Assembly: GCF_026651875.1 (NCBI RefSeq)
Contig: NZ_CP104067.1
Span: 2,480,001-2,544,000, forward strand
From: Alicyclobacillus fastidiosus
GTDB taxonomy: Bacteria; Bacillota; Bacilli; Alicyclobacillales; Alicyclobacillaceae
Length of the DNA: 64,000 nt
Direction of reading: 5' to 3'
Part shown: one piece after another, positions 61,866 to 64,000 of the stretch
Position numbering within the stretch: position 1 is the stretch's first letter
Layout: each line of letters starts with the position of its first letter
Position numbers and translations under genes: made by a program
The notes under the pieces: generated by a model
What the model saw: the letters and a program-made list of their open reading frames with translations, nothing else
What the model was told of the DNA's origin: nothing
Databases searched by the model: none

Positions 61866-62993
61866 GTGGCTTATGTTGCTGTACGAGGTGGACAACGTGC
61901 GATTGATGAAGCGGAGCAACTCACCAAGTACTATCGAGTAAAAAATGGGAGTTCACCCATTGAGGTCAAACAAATTCGAGATCAGATGCGGTTAGCTGTC
62001 GACCGTGTGATGAGCGAGGGCTCATTATATGCCCCGGATCTCGCTGCGATTGCCCTAAAACAGGCTGAGGGAGACACACTGGAAGCATCATTCTTATTGC
62101 GAGCGTTTCGTTCGACGCTCCCTAGAAACTTGTACTCGCTGCCGGTCGATACGACCCAGATTCGCATGATTCGGCGGGTTTCAGCGACGTTTAAAGACAT
62201 CCCTGGCGGACAGTTTCTCGGCCCAACGCGCGACTATACAAAGCGTCTAATCGAGTTTTCCTTGAGCGAGGAAAGCGAGGACGACGTGAAGGACTTTTTG
62301 GACTTGTACGTGGGCAGAGACAACGTACCAGATACTTTGCCGGAATTCCCGAGAGTTGTGGATTTACTACGAGCGGAGGGACTGTTGGAGAATCGCGGTT
62401 TGAACAAATCCGAACGGGTAGTGACGGACCCTGCTGCTGCCCCCGGACCTTCGGACGTCGGCGACATCACTCGCCAACCGATTCGCTTCCCAGCTTCCCG
62501 TGCCGTGCGTATGCAATCGTTAAGCCGGGGTGAGCAAGGGGCACTTCTCGCTTTGGCTTACTCCAGTGCACGTGGATATGGGTTTATTCACCCAACGTTG
62601 GGTGAACTTCGCGTCGGCTATGTGCCGGTAGAAGTGCCTCATCCGATTTATGAAAAGGAGACCATCACGGTTGGCTGGATTCTCGTGACAGAAGCTGAGA
62701 TCATCGCGCGAATGGAAGAACGGACGGAGGAGACTCGTGCTCAGTTTTCTTTGGGATATGGATTCTGCTTCGGACACAACGATGTGAAGGCGATGTCCAT
62801 GGCCACCTTGGATCGCGCGATGGTCTCAGAGGGCGCCGTGGCTCCAGCGGAAGATGAGGAATTTGTTCTCTATCACATTGATGGAATTGAATCGTCAGGA
62901 TTCGTGTCACATTGGAAGTTACCTCATTATGTCGATTTTCAAGCTGAAATGAACCGTGTGCAATCAATTCAAGAGAGGAGGGGAACGGAGTGA
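61866..62993 (+). CDS. phnI: PhnI, C-P lyase nucleosidase subunit (cluster 2)
   Basis: 375-aa PhnI with the blocks AYVAVRGGQRAIDEAEQL, LYAPDLAAIALKQAEGDTLEASFLLRAF, RVSATFKDIPGGQFLGPTRDYTKRLI and SLGYGFCFGHNDVKAMSMATLDRA. Starts at GTG 61866. Its stop overlaps the phnJ start by four bases. The middle (about residues 145-200) is the least conserved with respect to the cluster 1 protein. Confidence 0.94.
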   Translation: MAYVAVRGGQRAIDEAEQLTKYYRVKNGSSPIEVKQIRDQMRLAVDRVMSEGSLYAPDLAAIALKQAEGDTLEASFLLRAFRSTLPRNLYSLPVDTTQIRMIRRVSATFKDIPGGQFLGPTRDYTKRLIEFSLSEESEDDVKDFLDLYVGRDNVPDTLPEFPRVVDLLRAEGLLENRGLNKSERVVTDPAAAPGPSDVGDITRQPIRFPASRAVRMQSLSRGEQGALLALAYSSARGYGFIHPTLGELRVGYVPVEVPHPIYEKETITVGWILVTEAEIIARMEERTEETRAQFSLGYGFCFGHNDVKAMSMATLDRAMVSEGAVAPAEDEEFVLYHIDGIESSGFVSHWKLPHYVDFQAEMNRVQSIQERRGTE

Positions 62994-63865
62994 ACAGTAA
63001 CTATAACTTCGCTTTTCTGGATGAAGGTACGAAACGAGAAATCAGACGCAAGTTACTGAAGGCTGTTGCAATACCAGGCTACCAGGTACCGTTCGGATCT
63101 AGGGAATTGCCCATAGCGAGAGGATGGGGAACTGGTGGACTACAGATCACGTTTTCGGTTGTAGGCCAATCGGACGTCGTCAAGGTGATTGACCAAGGAG
63201 CGGATGACAGCGTCAACGCGTGTAATTTGCGCGACCTGATTGAGGTGACCACCGGCTGTTCTACAACCTCTGACACACTCGACGCTTCGATTGTACAAAC
63301 GCGCCATCGGATCCCGGAGGAACGTATGACGTCGGATCAAATTCTCGTGTTTCAAGTGCCGTATCCGGAGTCGCTACGCTTTGTGGAACCGAGCGAACGG
63401 GAGACGAGACGGATGCATGCGGAGGCGGATTACAGCAAACTTTGGGTATTTCTTTACGAAGACATTGTGCGCTGGGGTGAAATAACGCTGTCCCATCGGT
63501 ATCCGGTGATGGTAAACCATCGCTATATTATGGACCCGTCCCCAATTCCACGGTTTGACGTACCGAAGCTGCATCAAGCAGACACGCTCTTCTTGTTCGG
63601 CGCCGGTCGTGAAAAACGAATTTACGCTATACCCCCATACACGGATGTCCAACCGTTGCAGTTTCAGGATTATCCGTTTCATGTCGAGGACTTTCACGGC
63701 GCTAGCTGTGCAGAGTGTGGAAGCACGGACTCTTATCTCACCGAAGTTTATAATCGTACGAATGGGATTAAGCAGTATGTTTGTTCGGATACGAGCTATT
63801 GCATGAAACGGCAGGAGCAGCAAGCAGGCTCGGACGTCATTATCGGGAGGCACTGGCATGAATGA
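62990..63865 (+). CDS. phnJ: PhnJ, radical-SAM C-P lyase (cluster 2)
   Basis: 291-aa PhnJ. The iron-sulfur and catalytic cysteines are Cys240-x2-Cys243-x21-Cys265-x5-Cys271, identical in spacing to cluster 1 and to E. coli PhnJ. Conserved blocks: IPGYQVPFGSRELPIARGWG, TRHRIPEER, FLYEDIVRWGE and FLFGAGREKRIYAIPPYTDV. GTG start at 62990. By eye about two thirds of residues match the cluster 1 PhnJ. The C-terminus ends normally and overlaps the phnK start, unlike in cluster 1. Confidence 0.95.
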   Translation: MNSNYNFAFLDEGTKREIRRKLLKAVAIPGYQVPFGSRELPIARGWGTGGLQITFSVVGQSDVVKVIDQGADDSVNACNLRDLIEVTTGCSTTSDTLDASIVQTRHRIPEERMTSDQILVFQVPYPESLRFVEPSERETRRMHAEADYSKLWVFLYEDIVRWGEITLSHRYPVMVNHRYIMDPSPIPRFDVPKLHQADTLFLFGAGREKRIYAIPPYTDVQPLQFQDYPFHVEDFHGASCAECGSTDSYLTEVYNRTNGIKQYVCSDTSYCMKRQEQQAGSDVIIGRHWHE

Positions 63866-64000
63866 ATCGATGAAGCGAGGAGAGGTCTCCATAGTGGAAC
63901 AGCCCATGTTGGAGGTTCAAGGGCTTACGAAAATTCACGGCCCGGGTTGCCCGCATTGTATCAAGCTTACTGGTCCGGAGATGGGCGGTAATCGCTGTCC
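63858..64000 (+). CDS. phnK: PhnK, ABC-type C-P lyase subunit, N-terminal part (cut by window end)
   Basis: The ATG at 63858 follows GGGAGG and overlaps the phnJ stop. The visible 47 residues include MLEVQGLTKIHGPGCPHC and LTGPEMGGNRCP. The cysteine-bearing insertion before the P loop resembles the N-terminus of PhnK from several anaerobes and Bacillota. PhnK binds the PhnGHIJ core through PhnJ in the established complex. The ATP-binding motifs lie outside the window, so the call rests on position and this segment. Confidence 0.82.
   Translation, partial: MNESMKRGEVSIVEQPMLEVQGLTKIHGPGCPHCIKLTGPEMGGNRC

Overview
The window looks like the chromosome of a spore-former-type Bacillota (Bacillales, possibly Alicyclobacillaceae). 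The reasons are strong GGAGG ribosome sites, frequent GTG and TTG starts, an AbrB-type regulator, IS families common in that group and moderate GC content. The genus is a guess. No rRNA, intact tRNA or CRISPR array is visible.

Layout. (1) Positions 1-9,000 carry two paralogous catabolic modules. Each has a metallo-beta-lactamase-fold lactonase-like hydrolase, an NAD(P) aldehyde dehydrogenase and a zinc alcohol dehydrogenase. They lie in the same left-to-right order on opposite strands, with a dead CitE-like gene, a VOC protein and a transposase relic between them. (2) Positions 9,650-15,900 are an accessory island: a 3' fragment of tRNA-Ser (probable att site), a tyrosine integrase, a decayed three-gene set resembling an ABC-three-component conflict system, an AbrB regulator, an unrecognised two-gene operon and an IS6 relic. 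(3) Positions 16,300-23,200 hold a complete oligopeptide/dipeptide-type ABC transporter operon followed by a phytanoyl-CoA-dioxygenase-family gene. (4) Positions 23,400-47,000 are a patchwork of single small genes (GNAT, HIT, kinase, ArsR-SRPBCC, DHFR-like, CGNR regulator, NTF2-like, DJ-1/PfpI, DinB, nucleotidyltransferase, methyltransferase). These are interspersed with IS110, IS3, IS4-type and an unassigned DDE IS (two copies), a group II intron, and recurrent imperfectly palindromic repeats next to several of the genes. (5) Positions 47,200-50,900 hold an SDR, an MFS transporter and a deoxyribonucleotidase. (6) Positions 51,400-64,000 hold two carbon-phosphorus lyase clusters. Cluster 1 is phnG-H-I-J, a hexapeptide transferase, an EEP-family phosphoesterase and phnM split by an IS. 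Cluster 2 is phnF-G-H-I-J-K, cut by the window end, preceded by a 2H-type phosphoesterase.

How the genes work together. The phn genes encode release of phosphate from phosphonates: PhnGHI with the ABC-like PhnK/PhnL attach ribose triphosphate, PhnM removes pyrophosphate, and the radical-SAM enzyme PhnJ breaks the C-P bond. Cluster 1 has no phnK or phnL and its phnM is interrupted, so it probably depends on cluster 2. A 21-bp motif upstream of the MFS gene, phnG1 and phnF suggests one shared regulon, plausibly under PhnF. The most notable items are this motif, the two divergent C-P lyase sets with possible replacements for PhnP, the repeat-associated single-gene array, and a transposase whose two reading frames meet exactly at a -1 slippery heptamer.
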